Below, one piece after another: positions 49,143 to 58,288 of a DNA stretch of 64,000 nucleotides. The notes under the pieces are model-generated. The model had not been told where the DNA came from, made no database searches, and was given only the letters and a program-made list of their open reading frames with translations. Position 1 is the stretch's first letter, and each line of letters starts with the position of its first letter. A program made the position numbers and the translations under genes. This stretch comes from Castellaniella sp049650445 (GTDB lineage: Bacteria > Pseudomonadota > Gammaproteobacteria > Burkholderiales > Burkholderiaceae_B): positions 62,001 through 126,000 of the forward strand of contig NZ_JBASAD010000037.1 of NCBI RefSeq assembly GCF_049650445.1, written 5' to 3'.

Positions 49143-50303
49143 TCAGAGATAACCGGGCAAAGGCGACAGACCAAAGAGCATGGCGCCCGCGTTCTGATAC
49201 GTAATATCGCCCATGAAGGCGTGCTGCGTCACCATCTGGGCGTCGCGCACTTGCTGCGCCAGCGGGCTGGACTCGTACACCCCCGTCATGCCGCTGAGCA
49301 TCTGGGCACGACGCGCCACGTCGGCCCCGACCCGCGAAGCGTGCGTCGTCGACAGGCGCAACATGCTGATCAGATGGTCTTCGGGCTTGCCGCCTGCCAT
49401 GAGCACCTGCCAGACATCGTCGATCGCCTCGTAGAACCAGCTGCGCGCAGCGCGCAGTTCTGCCTCGATCTTCGCGACTTCGAGCTGCACGTAGACGCGA
49501 TCCCCCAGATTGGGGGCGCCCGTCACGGACTTGCGGTTTCCGGCCATGCGCAGGACTTCGTTGATGGCCCCGCGTCCGATGCCCAACCCCACCACAGCCA
49601 GCACCTGCGCAGCGAACGCCAGGGCCGGATAACGGTACAGCGGCGTGTCCAGGGACGAGGCGCCGCCGCGCACGAAAGTCCAGTCATCAGGCACCACGGC
49701 GCCATCGACCACGAGATCGTTGCTGCCTGTTGCCTTCAGCCCCATGACGTCCCAGTTCGATTCGATGCGGGCCTGGTTCCGAAGCATGACGGCCATGCGC
49801 GGCAAGGGCGCCTGATCCTTGACGGCCGGAATGATGCCGACCCCGAGCACGTCCGCCCCCATGCTGCCGCTGGAGAACTGCCAGCGACCGGACACCTTGT
49901 GCCCCCCTTCGACCGCCTGGGCCGGCTGCGGCGGAAAGATCCCGCCGGCGAAGACCTGATCCACGCCGCCGCTCGCATACAGCTTTTCCAGGGTGGCAAC
50001 CGGCAAGGCCGACAGGTAGACGGCGCCGATGCCGAAGCTGGCGACCCAGCCTGCGGAGCCGTCGGCCTCGGAAAGCAGTTCGATCAGGCGGCAGAACTCG
50101 GCGGGCGCGCACTCGTCCCCTCCGAAGCGCTTGGCGACCAGAGAGCGGTAGACGCCCAGGGCTTTGAAGCGGTCGATGATCTCCTGGGGAAGGTAGCCCA
50201 GTGTCTCGAATTCCCGGCGGCGCGCATGGACGTCTCGCAAAAGTTCCTCTAGCGCGGCCTGCTGCGGACGGACGCTTACAGGCAAAGAAGTCATGTCAGT
50301 CAT
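49143..50303 (-). CDS. acyl-CoA dehydrogenase-fold flavin monooxygenase (IacA-like, indole-3-acetate type)
   Basis: A 386-residue acyl-CoA-dehydrogenase-like protein: LLSEADGSAGWVASFGIGAVY, HKVSGRWQFSSGSMGADVLG, WDVMGLKATGSNDLVVDGA, and the C-terminal AFMGDITYQNAGAMLFG. These are landmarks of group D two-component monooxygenases (IacA, HsaA, DszC) rather than true acyl-CoA dehydrogenases. A partner flavin reductase gene lies in the same operon. IacA starts indole-3-acetate breakdown by oxygenating the indole ring. GGAG lies eight bases before the ATG. First gene of the iacA-B-E-G-like set. Confidence 0.82.
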   Translation of the reverse strand: MTDMTSLPVSVRPQQAALEELLRDVHARRREFETLGYLPQEIIDRFKALGVYRSLVAKRFGGDECAPAEFCRLIELLSEADGSAGWVASFGIGAVYLSALPVATLEKLYASGGVDQVFAGGIFPPQPAQAVEGGHKVSGRWQFSSGSMGADVLGVGIIPAVKDQAPLPRMAVMLRNQARIESNWDVMGLKATGSNDLVVDGAVVPDDWTFVRGGASSLDTPLYRYPALAFAAQVLAVVGLGIGRGAINEVLRMAGNRKSVTGAPNLGDRVYVQLEVAKIEAELRAARSWFYEAIDDVWQVLMAGGKPEDHLISMLRLSTTHASRVGADVARRAQMLSGMTGVYESSPLAQQVRDAQMVTQHAFMGDITYQNAGAMLFGLSPLPGYL

Positions 50304-50619
50304 CGTGTTGTCTCCATCAATCGGTTTTGCTTCGTGGGATGACGGCGGGACCGTTTCACGGGTCCGCGCGACTCAATTACTTCGATTTTCAATTGAATTG
50401 CGAACTAAATACCCAAAAAAAACGTTGAAAGACCGTGGGGTGACGCTGACGGCGTTTCTAGTCTTCTTTCTATGCTTCCCTTTCTATTCTTCTAAATAAA
50501 TTCAAAATCATATATTTAGTTGTAATACTATTGAGCGGCACGCAACCCATCAATAGGGACTATCCCGAATCGGGCGAGCGGCCCGGCTCCGATCCGGGCG
50601 CACGCCGCCCGGCGGCCCC
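50304..50619. promoter_or_regulatory. AT-rich intergenic region upstream of the IacA-like gene with operator-like repeats
   Basis: No gene. The stretch is far more AT-rich than its neighbours. It has a perfect 10-bp palindrome TTCAATTGAA at 50388-50397, and a 14-15 base motif in inverted orientation: TATTTAGTTCGCAAT on the minus strand at 50397-50411 and TATTTAGTTGTAAT on the plus strand at 50513-50526. It must contain the promoter of the IacA-like operon and possibly the end of transcription from the CoA-ligase operon. Confidence 0.5.
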
Positions 50620-52212
50620 TCAGACCCTGCGCTTGCGGCTCGCCTGTAGGTTTTCCCAGGTCGTCGCGGTGACGCCGCGTTCGCGCAGCTTGTACTTCTG
50701 AATCTTGCCGTTCTCGGTGCGCGGCAGATCCTCCAGCACATCGACATAGCGCGGCACGGCGAAATGCGGCATGCGGTCCTCGCACCAGGCAATCAGCCCG
50801 GGCAGATCCAGGGCCTGTCCAGGCCGCACGACCAGCGCCGCCATGACCTCGTCCTCGGCCAGTTCCGAACCCACCGGATAGACCGCCACCGAAGCCACGG
50901 CAGGGTGACTGGACAGCACCTGCTCGACCTCGAAGGACGAGATGTTCTCGCCCCGCCGGCGGATCGCGTCCTTGATCCGGTCCACGAAGCGGAACGCACC
51001 ATCGGCTTCCTGCAGCACCCGGTCGCCGGTATGGAACCACAGATTGCGCCACGCTTCGACCGTCTTCTCGGGCATGTTGAAATAGCCCGTGGCAAAGGCA
51101 TAGGGCTCCTGCGCGCGCAGCAGCAGTTCGCCGGCCTGGCCGAGGGGCACTTCCACGTCGTTCTCATCGGCCACGCGCGCCTCGAAACCCGGCAGCACCC
51201 AGCCCATCACACCGCGTCGGGGCGAATCCAGCGCCGTCCCGATCACGAAATTCGTCTCCGTCGAACCAAAGCCTTCGAGCAGCCGCACGCCGGTGCGCTC
51301 CCAGAACGCTTCGTTGGACAGCGCAGGCACCCCGGGCCCGAGGCCGATACGCACGCGATGCCCCCGCTCGGCCGGCCCTTCAGGTTGAGCCAGCAGGATC
51401 GGCACCATGGCGCCCAGCAGATAGACCACGGTCGCGCCGCAGGCACTCATCGAGGCCCAGAAGCCCGAGGCCGAGAATTTCTGCTCGAACACCACCTCGC
51501 AGCCGGCCAGCGCGGCCTGGGCATAGGTATTGAGCGCATTGATGTGGAACAGGGGCAGCGTCGTGCACAGCACGTCGTCCCGCTGCACGCCCAGGACACG
51601 CAGCGTGTTCAGCCCCCACCAGTAATAGTGTGCGTGCGGGCACAGCACACCCTTGGACGGCCCCGTGGTGCCGGACGTGTAAAGGATCGCCAGGGTGTCG
51701 CCCGGTCCGACGTTCTCGGGTTCCAGGGCAGGCCCTTCGGACGGCCACGGCACGGCCGGAATCGAGCCGACGGCACTCGCCGCGTCACTGCCGTCCAGCA
51801 CCCAGATCTGCCGCAAAGAAGTCTTGTCCAGATCCGCCGTGGCCAGCCGCTCCAGATACTGCGCCTCGATCACCAGCAGTTGCGCCTGGCTGTTGCTCAG
51901 GAAATATTCGATCTGCGGCCCCCGGGAGGCCGTGTTGATCGGCACGGAAACCGACCCCGCCCAACCGCAACCCAGGAACGTCTCCAGGACTTCGGCCCGG
52001 TTCGAGCTCATGATCGCCACGCGCTCTCCCCGGCTCACGCCTGCCGCGCGCAAAGCCCCTGCCCGACGCGCCGCGATGGGTGCGGCATCCGCATGCGCCC
52101 AGCGCGTTTCGCCCAGTTTCAAGGCCGGACGATCGGCGAACAGCGCCGCCTGCCGCAACAGCATCTGCGGGACCGTCCGGTGTTCGGGCGGCAGTTCTTC
52201 ATTGGGTCTCAT
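50620..52212 (-). CDS. AMP-dependent acyl-CoA synthetase (CaiC-type acid--CoA ligase)
   Basis: A 530-residue ANL-family ligase. The P-loop is LAILYTSGTTGPSKGVLCP, the A5 motif GFGSTETN, the hinge FRFVDRIKDAIRRRGENISS and the A10 lysine LPRTENGKIQKYKLRE. The N-terminal core (LPLFHINALNTYAQAALAGC) is nearer crotonobetaine/carnitine-type ligases than benzoate-CoA ligases, so an aliphatic side-chain carboxyl is a good candidate substrate. The ATG at 52212 follows GGAGG and overlaps the end of the transporter ATPase gene by 14 bases. Confidence 0.9.
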   Translation of the reverse strand: MRPNEELPPEHRTVPQMLLRQAALFADRPALKLGETRWAHADAAPIAARRAGALRAAGVSRGERVAIMSSNRAEVLETFLGCGWAGSVSVPINTASRGPQIEYFLSNSQAQLLVIEAQYLERLATADLDKTSLRQIWVLDGSDAASAVGSIPAVPWPSEGPALEPENVGPGDTLAILYTSGTTGPSKGVLCPHAHYYWWGLNTLRVLGVQRDDVLCTTLPLFHINALNTYAQAALAGCEVVFEQKFSASGFWASMSACGATVVYLLGAMVPILLAQPEGPAERGHRVRIGLGPGVPALSNEAFWERTGVRLLEGFGSTETNFVIGTALDSPRRGVMGWVLPGFEARVADENDVEVPLGQAGELLLRAQEPYAFATGYFNMPEKTVEAWRNLWFHTGDRVLQEADGAFRFVDRIKDAIRRRGENISSFEVEQVLSSHPAVASVAVYPVGSELAEDEVMAALVVRPGQALDLPGLIAWCEDRMPHFAVPRYVDVLEDLPRTENGKIQKYKLRERGVTATTWENLQASRKRRV

Positions 52213-52936
52213 CGGCGCCTCCTCCCAGATAGGTCGCTCGCACTCGCGCATCCTCGGCGAGCGCAGCCGAATCACCCGACAGGGCGATCTCCCCCGTCTC
52301 GAGGACATAGCCAAAATCGGAACTTTCCAGCGCGGCACGGGCATTCTGCTCGATCAGCAGGATCGAGACGCCGTCTTCGCGCAGCGCACGGACGATAGCC
52401 AGGATCTCGCGCACGATCAGCGGTGCCAGTCCCAGACTCGGTTCGTCGAGCATCAGCAGGCGCGGGGCAGACATCAGCGCGCGCCCCACGGCCAGCATCT
52501 GGCGCTCGCCCCCGGACAAGGTATCCGCGCGCTGGGCACGGCGTTCGGCCAGCCGCGGAAAACGCGCATATACCGAATCCAGGCGGTCGCGCAGCGCCTG
52601 CGGCCGCAGTCGGCGCGAATACGCACCCAGGCGCAGATTGTCCAGCACCGACAGTTCGCCAAACAACTCGCGCGTCTCGGGCACCAGGCACAGGCCGCGC
52701 TCCACGCGGGCCTCGACGTCCAGCCCCCGCAAGTCCTCGCCCTCGAAACGCAAGACCCCGCGTGAAGGCAGCAGGCCCATCGCAGCCGCCAGCAGCGTCG
52801 TCTTGCCCGCGCCATTGGGGCCGATGACCGAGACGATCCGACCGGGATCCAGGGTGATCGACACCCCACGCACCGCCTCGACCCGCCCATATGCGACATG
52901 CAGGTCCCCAATTTCCAGCATCGGCGTACTGCTCAT
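52199..52936 (-). CDS. branched-chain-type ABC transporter ATP-binding protein (LivF-like)
   Basis: A 245-residue ABC ATPase: Walker A IGPNGAGKTTLL, Q-loop-region LVPETRELFGELSVLDNL, signature LSGGERQMLAVGRAL, Walker B RLLMLDEPSLGLAPL, H-loop LLIEQNARAAL. The LivF hallmarks (LFGELSV, SLGLAPLIV) are plain. Its ATG overlaps the stop of the fused permease-ATPase gene by four bases. It is the second ATPase of the Liv-type importer. Confidence 0.93.
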   Translation of the reverse strand: MSSTPMLEIGDLHVAYGRVEAVRGVSITLDPGRIVSVIGPNGAGKTTLLAAAMGLLPSRGVLRFEGEDLRGLDVEARVERGLCLVPETRELFGELSVLDNLRLGAYSRRLRPQALRDRLDSVYARFPRLAERRAQRADTLSGGERQMLAVGRALMSAPRLLMLDEPSLGLAPLIVREILAIVRALREDGVSILLIEQNARAALESSDFGYVLETGEIALSGDSAALAEDARVRATYLGGGADETQ

Positions 52937-54714
52937 GTCGTTCCTCCCAGATAAGCCGTCTGCACGCGCTCGTCAGCGCGCACGGCGGCCGGCACGCCTT
53001 CCACGAGCTTGGAGCCGAAATTCATCACGACCAGCCGGTCCACCAGGTTCATCACAAAGTCCATGTCGTGTTCCACGATCAGAATGGTCACCCCCTCCTC
53101 GCGCAGCTTGCGCAACAGGTCGCCGAGCGCCTTTTTTTCGTTGCGCCGCAGACCTGCGGCCGGCTCGTCCAGCACCAGCAGTACAGGATCGGTCGCCAGC
53201 GCGCGCGCGATCTCCAGGATGCGCTGGGTCCCCAAGGGCAGGCTGCCCGCCATTTCATGGGCGCGATCGGCCAACCCGATCCGTTCGAGCTGATGCCGCG
53301 CCTCGTGCAGGATCTGGCGTTCTTCTTCCCGGTCCAGTCGCAACCCGGCGCGCAGGATGCTGGGCCGCGTCCTGGCGTGAACGCCCAGCGCGACGTTATC
53401 CAGCAGGCTCATGTGCGGACGCAGCTTCACGTGCTGGAAAGTGCGGCCCAGACCCAGGCGGGCAATTTCGAGCTGCAACATGCCGGTGATGTCGCGGCCC
53501 AGAAACTGGACCCGGCCGGAGGTCATGGCAGTCGTGCCGGTCAGCAGGTTGAACATGGTCGACTTGCCCGCGCCGTTCGGTCCGATCAGGCCCAGGATCT
53601 CGCCCGCGCTCAGATCGAAGCTGACGTCATTGACGGCCGTCAGACCGCCGAAGCGCTTGACCGCCCCCTGGACCGACAGGACAGGCGTGCCCCGCGCCGG
53701 CATGGTGCGGTTCGGCAAGGGTTGAGCCGGCGCCCGCATCGCCGCGGCTTTCCGGCCCAGGCCATGACGTCGGCCCCAGCGGCGCACGAAGGACATCAGA
53801 CCGCCCCGGGCGAAATGCAGCAGCGCGATGAACAGGGCGGAAAACACGATGGCGTCGAGCTGACCGGACTGCTTCGTCAACAAGGGCAGGATGTCCTGCA
53901 GGGCGTTCTTGAGGGCCAGCACCAGACCCGACCCGACCAGGGCGCCGGCCAGGCTGCCCAGACCGCCCGACACTGCCATCAGCAGGTATTCGATGCTGGC
54001 ATGCACACTGAACGGCGAGGGACTGACGAAACGGTTCATGTGGGCATACAGCCAGCCTGCCAGACCAGCCAGCAGCGCGGCCGTCACGAACAGGGACAGG
54101 CGCAGCCGGTAGGCATCCGCCCCGACACTGGCCAGCAGGGTCGAGCCGCCGCGCAAGCCCCGGATGGCACGGCCCGGGCGGGAATCGAGCAGGTTGCGGC
54201 TGAACAGGAACGCCAGGCCCACGACCGCCCAGACGAGGTAGTACATGGCCTGCGGCTCCAGCAGCGACCAGCCGCCGACGTGCACGGGCGGAATGCCCGA
54301 CAGGCCGGTATGCCGGCCCAGGGCATCGATATTGCCGAACAGCAGGGAAATGGACAGGCCCCAGGCGATCGTCGACAGGGCCAGGAAATGGCCGCCCAGA
54401 CGCAGGGTGAGCGCGCCGATGGCCAGAGCGGACAGCCCCGTCAGCAGCAGCGCGAACGGCAGGCCCAGCCACGGCGACAGCCCGTGGACCGTCGTCAGCC
54501 AGGCACTGGCGTAGGCGGCGACGCCCACGAAAGCCGCCTGGCCGAACGAGGTCGCGCCGCCGACCCCGGTCAGCAGGACCAGGCCCAGAGCGACCAGCGC
54601 GCCGATACCGATCTCGTTGAACAACGAGACCGTGAAACTGCCCACGAAGAGCGGGAGAACCACCAGGCCGGCAAGCAGAACCGCCATCAGGATGCGGGGA
54701 GTGGACGGCTTCAT
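52933..54714 (-). CDS. fused LivM permease-LivG ATPase of a branched-chain-type ABC importer
   Basis: A 593-residue fusion. Residues 1-320 are a LivM permease with about eight to ten hydrophobic helices (GVGGATSFGQAAFVGVAAYA; GGLGSLAGALVGSGLVLAL). Residues 345-590 are a LivG ATPase with GPNGAGKSTMFNLLTG, the LivG-type signature LPLGTQRILEIARAL in place of LSGGQ, Walker B LLVLDEPAAGL and ILIVEHDMDFVM. Such fusions occur in aromatic-compound transporters. It overlaps livH and livF by four bases at each end. Confidence 0.93.
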   Translation of the reverse strand: MKPSTPRILMAVLLAGLVVLPLFVGSFTVSLFNEIGIGALVALGLVLLTGVGGATSFGQAAFVGVAAYASAWLTTVHGLSPWLGLPFALLLTGLSALAIGALTLRLGGHFLALSTIAWGLSISLLFGNIDALGRHTGLSGIPPVHVGGWSLLEPQAMYYLVWAVVGLAFLFSRNLLDSRPGRAIRGLRGGSTLLASVGADAYRLRLSLFVTAALLAGLAGWLYAHMNRFVSPSPFSVHASIEYLLMAVSGGLGSLAGALVGSGLVLALKNALQDILPLLTKQSGQLDAIVFSALFIALLHFARGGLMSFVRRWGRRHGLGRKAAAMRAPAQPLPNRTMPARGTPVLSVQGAVKRFGGLTAVNDVSFDLSAGEILGLIGPNGAGKSTMFNLLTGTTAMTSGRVQFLGRDITGMLQLEIARLGLGRTFQHVKLRPHMSLLDNVALGVHARTRPSILRAGLRLDREEERQILHEARHQLERIGLADRAHEMAGSLPLGTQRILEIARALATDPVLLVLDEPAAGLRRNEKKALGDLLRKLREEGVTILIVEHDMDFVMNLVDRLVVMNFGSKLVEGVPAAVRADERVQTAYLGGTT

Positions 54715-55766
54715 TGATCAATCTCCTCGACTTCTTCTTCGTGGTGACGCGCCATGTAGGAACGCACCATCAGCACAGGGATCAGCAGGCTGAACACGAT
54801 CGCGTCCTTGAGCGCACCGCTCCAGAAAGACGCGAAACTCTCGAACACCCCGACGGCCAGAGCCCCCAGGGCGGTGGCCGGATAACTCACCAGGCCGCCG
54901 ATGATGGCGGCCACGAAGGCCTTCAGGCCGATGAGGAAGCCGGAGTCGTAATAGATGGTGGTGACGGGTGCGATCAGCACGCCGATGAATCCCGCCAGCA
55001 GGGACGCGGCGCCATAGGCCAGCATGGCGGTGCGGGCGGGCCGGATGCCCACCAGCCGTGCGCCCACGCGGTTGACCGCCGTCGCGCGCAGGGCCTTGCC
55101 CGTCGACGTCCGCTCGAAGACGAGGTAGAACAGGCCGCTGAGCACGATCGCCGTGCCCACCATCAGGGCCACCTGGCCGCTGATGTTGATGCCATCGCCC
55201 AGCGTGAAGCCGCCCGACGCCAGCGGCATCGTGCGCGAGCCCTCGGGACCGAAGAACAGCAGGCCCAGGCCCGACAGGAGAAAGCTCAGGGCGAGGGACA
55301 CGATCAGCAGCACCAGCACCGAAGCATCCGCGATGGGCTGGAACACCACGCGCGCCAGCAGCGGCGCCATCGGCACCACCAGCAGCACCGACGCGGCGAC
55401 CTGGACGAATGCCGACGTCCCGGGGCCCGCGGCCATCCAGGCGATTAGACAAGGTGCCAGCGGCAGCACGCCCCACAGCAGCACAGCGCGGGGAATATGG
55501 CGCAATTCACCCTTGCGTATCAGGCTGCCCAGCTCGGTGAGCAGGGCCACTGCGGCCAGCACGGCCACCAGACCAATGGTCGGCGGCATCTGACCCGCTT
55601 CGAAAGCCGCCAGGCTCAAGGCAGCGAAGGCCGCGATGTCGCCGAACGGCACGAAGACGACCCGCGTGACCGAAAAGATGAGCACCAGCCCCAGGCCCGC
55701 AAGCAGGTAGATGGCGCCGTTGGCCAGGCCGTCGATCCCCAGAATGAGGGCGATGTCCCATGTCAT
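54711..55766 (-). CDS. branched-chain-type ABC transporter permease (LivH-like)
   Basis: A 351-residue inner-membrane permease with about nine hydrophobic helices (IDGLANGAIYLLAGLGLVLI at the start, GFIGVLIAPVTTIYYDSGFL and IIGGLVSYPATALGALAVGV near the end). The segment STGKALRATAVNRVGARLVG is the conserved LivH loop contacting the ATPase. A longer than usual insert lies at about 70-130. Pairs with the LivM-LivG fusion. Confidence 0.92.
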   Translation of the reverse strand: MTWDIALILGIDGLANGAIYLLAGLGLVLIFSVTRVVFVPFGDIAAFAALSLAAFEAGQMPPTIGLVAVLAAVALLTELGSLIRKGELRHIPRAVLLWGVLPLAPCLIAWMAAGPGTSAFVQVAASVLLVVPMAPLLARVVFQPIADASVLVLLIVSLALSFLLSGLGLLFFGPEGSRTMPLASGGFTLGDGINISGQVALMVGTAIVLSGLFYLVFERTSTGKALRATAVNRVGARLVGIRPARTAMLAYGAASLLAGFIGVLIAPVTTIYYDSGFLIGLKAFVAAIIGGLVSYPATALGALAVGVFESFASFWSGALKDAIVFSLLIPVLMVRSYMARHHEEEVEEIDQ

Positions 55767-55805
55767 GATATGAAGTTCCTTTGTCTCATTGCCGCAGACG
55801 GCTTT

Positions 55806-56999
55806 TTATTGGCCCGACGGCGCCGGTTGCGCAGCCAGCTTCCACCGCCCGCCCTCCATTCGCACCATGACGACCGCACGTTCGTCCAGACCGTAGCGGC
55901 TGTCGGGCGTGAAGGTGTAGATGCCGTGCGTACCGGCCAGATCCCGTGTGGATACGATGGCTTCCTTGAGCGCCTGCCGATAGGCCGGAGTACCCGGCTG
56001 CTCGTCCTTCACCCGCGCGGCGGCATCGGCCAGCACGAGCAAGGCGTCGTAGGTATAGGCCGAGAACGCATCCACCGGCGGCGCGCCGTACAGCTTCTCG
56101 TAGGATGTGCGAAACGCCATCGACGCCTCGCGCACCGGATCGCCGGCCGGCAGTTGTTCAGCGACCAGTACGGGGCCGCTGGGCACTTCGAGCCCCTCGA
56201 TCGAACGCCCGCCCACTCGCACGAAATCGGCGTTGATCAGGCCATGCGTGCCATAGATCCGCCCGGCATACTGGCGGTTCGCGAGCTCCAGATACGGCAG
56301 CGCGCCCGGCGTGCCGCTGTTGCCCGCGAAGACCGCGTCCGGCCGCTTGGCAATGATCTTCAGCACCTGTCCCGCCACCGACATGTCGCCGCGCGCATAA
56401 CGCTCGTTGGCGACCACCTCGATGCCCAGCTCGCCCGCGCTGCGCACCAGCGAGTCATAGGCCAGGTCACCCAGGGCGTCCGAAAAACCGATGAACGCCA
56501 CGGTCTTGACACCCGCGGCCTTCATGCGCTTGACCACGGCCGACACCATCAGCTCGAACGGCTGCGAAGTCGCGACCGTCCAGTCGTGCTCGGGCCCGGG
56601 CAGCGAAACCGGCGTGGGTGAGATCAACGGCGTTTTCAGTTCCTGGGCAACGGCGGCAATCGCCATCGCACCCGGAACGCCCGAGGTCCCGATGAGCACG
56701 TCCACCTTGTCCTCGTTCACCAGCTTGCGCGCATTGCGTCCCGCCGTGGTCGGGTCGGAGGCATCGTCCAGGACGATGAGTTCCACCCGGTGACCGGCGA
56801 TCCCGGGGAACCGGGCATGGGCGGCGCGGACCCCTTTTTCATAGGGGATGCCCAGCGCCGAGACCGGACCGGACAGGGAACTGATCACGCCCACCTTCAG
56901 ATCCGCCCCCCAGGCACTGGCCGTCATGCAGGACGCGCCCACCAGGAGCAGACCGCCCAGCATGCGCGGCAGACCGTCCATTTTCATCATCGGAATCAT
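55806..56999 (-). CDS. ABC transporter substrate-binding protein, Liv type (copy 1)
   Basis: A 397-residue periplasmic binding protein with a signal peptide (MLGGLLLVGASCMTASAWGA, cleavage after SAWGA) and a type I periplasmic fold (LKVGVISSLSGPVSALGIPY, DDASDPTTAGRNARKLV, IGTSGVPGAMAIAAVAQE). It shares long stretches with the next gene (YARGD-SVAGQVLKI, NSGTPGALPYL, VAEQLP), so the two are paralogues from duplication. GGAGAGAGAC lies before the ATG. It would deliver an aromatic or small organic acid to LivHMGF. Confidence 0.92.
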   Translation of the reverse strand: MIPMMKMDGLPRMLGGLLLVGASCMTASAWGADLKVGVISSLSGPVSALGIPYEKGVRAAHARFPGIAGHRVELIVLDDASDPTTAGRNARKLVNEDKVDVLIGTSGVPGAMAIAAVAQELKTPLISPTPVSLPGPEHDWTVATSQPFELMVSAVVKRMKAAGVKTVAFIGFSDALGDLAYDSLVRSAGELGIEVVANERYARGDMSVAGQVLKIIAKRPDAVFAGNSGTPGALPYLELANRQYAGRIYGTHGLINADFVRVGGRSIEGLEVPSGPVLVAEQLPAGDPVREASMAFRTSYEKLYGAPPVDAFSAYTYDALLVLADAAARVKDEQPGTPAYRQALKEAIVSTRDLAGTHGIYTFTPDSRYGLDERAVVMVRMEGGRWKLAAQPAPSGQ

Positions 57000-57069
57000 G
57001 TCTCTCTCCGGAAATCAGCAAGTACGCGCTCAGGCAACCGGCGGCGGCCAGGCCGCCGCCCCAGGGCTT

Positions 57070-58236
57070 TTAGGGAACAAGCTTCCAGCGACCCTTTTCG
57101 AGCCGCACCACCACGCGCGAACGTTCGTCCGTGCCGTAGGTCGTGTCCTCATGGAAGTTGTAGACCGCATGAGTCCCCACCAGCTCCTTGGTGCTCTTGA
57201 TCGCATCGCGCAGCGCCTGGCGGAATTCCGGCGTACCCGGCTCGGCCTTGGTCGAAGCGCGCTTGGCGGCATCCAGGAAGATCAGCCAGGCGTCGAAGGA
57301 ATAGGCGGAAAACGCGTCTTCGGCACGGGCGTCATTCGCCTTCTGGTAGGCGTCGCGATAAGCCAGCGCCACCTTGCGGATCGGGTTGCTCTCGGGCAAC
57401 TGCTCGGCCACGATGACCGGTCCGGTCGGGGCCAGCAGGCCTTCGACGGAACTGCGCGCCACGTTGATGAAGGCCGGGTTGATCAGGGCGTGCGTGCCGT
57501 AGAGCTTGCCCTTGTAACCGCGATCGGCCAGCGCCAGATACGGCAGGGCGCCCGGCGTGCCGGAATTGCCCGTGATCACCGCATCGGGACGCAGGGAAGC
57601 GATCTTCAGGACCTGGCCGGCCACCGAGGTGTCGCCACGTGCATAGCGCTCGTTGGAGACGACCTTGATGCCCGCGTCAGGCGTCGTCTTCTGCAACGCC
57701 TCATAGACCTGATCCCCCCAGGCGTCCGAGAAGCCGATGTAGCCCAGCGTCTTCACGCCCTCTTGCTTCATGTGATCGACCACGGCGCTGATCATCAGGC
57801 TGGCGGGCTGCGGCACCGTCACCACCCATTCGGCTTCCTTGCCGGACAGACTGGCGTGAGCGATGGAGATCAGCGGCGTCTTGGATTCACGTGCCACCGC
57901 AGCGATCGCCAGGGCACCGGGCGAACCGGCCGTCCCGATGATGGCATCGACCTTGTCCTCTTCGATCAGCTTGCGGGCATTGCGCGCCGCCGTACTGGGA
58001 TCGGAGGCGTCGTCCAACTGGATCAGCCGGACCTTGCGCCCGTCGATCTCGGACTGGTAGGCCTGCCCCGCCTGGATGCCCTTCTGATAGGGAATGCCCA
58101 GCGAGGACACCGGCCCCACCAGCGAGGTGACGAATCCGACGGTGTAATCGGCCGCGTGGGCCGCCGGCAACGCGGCCATCAGAGCCGCCGTGGTAACAGT
58201 CGCAGCCAGGCCGCGCAGGGTACGGAGAGATTTCAT
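57070..58236 (-). CDS. ABC transporter substrate-binding protein, Liv type (copy 2)
   Basis: A 388-residue periplasmic binding protein; the signal peptide ends at ALPAAHAADYT. The fold signatures are YTVGFVTSLVGPVSSLGIPY, DDASDPSTAARNARKLIEED and IGTAGSPGALAIAAVARES. It is a close paralogue of copy 1, 70 bases upstream of it. AAGGAG precedes the ATG. The pair suggests that one importer serves two related ligands or that duplication was recent. Confidence 0.92.
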   Translation of the reverse strand: MKSLRTLRGLAATVTTAALMAALPAAHAADYTVGFVTSLVGPVSSLGIPYQKGIQAGQAYQSEIDGRKVRLIQLDDASDPSTAARNARKLIEEDKVDAIIGTAGSPGALAIAAVARESKTPLISIAHASLSGKEAEWVVTVPQPASLMISAVVDHMKQEGVKTLGYIGFSDAWGDQVYEALQKTTPDAGIKVVSNERYARGDTSVAGQVLKIASLRPDAVITGNSGTPGALPYLALADRGYKGKLYGTHALINPAFINVARSSVEGLLAPTGPVIVAEQLPESNPIRKVALAYRDAYQKANDARAEDAFSAYSFDAWLIFLDAAKRASTKAEPGTPEFRQALRDAIKSTKELVGTHAVYNFHEDTTYGTDERSRVVVRLEKGRWKLVP

Positions 58237-58288
58237 GGTGAACTCCTTGAGAGAAGGACTACATCATTGAGTGGCGAACTATTGATTG

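Noticed and set aside
49143..50303. Simple call as a fatty acyl-CoA dehydrogenase
   Set aside because: The neighbouring flavin reductase and IacB-like gene and the sequence style fit a two-component flavin monooxygenase better.
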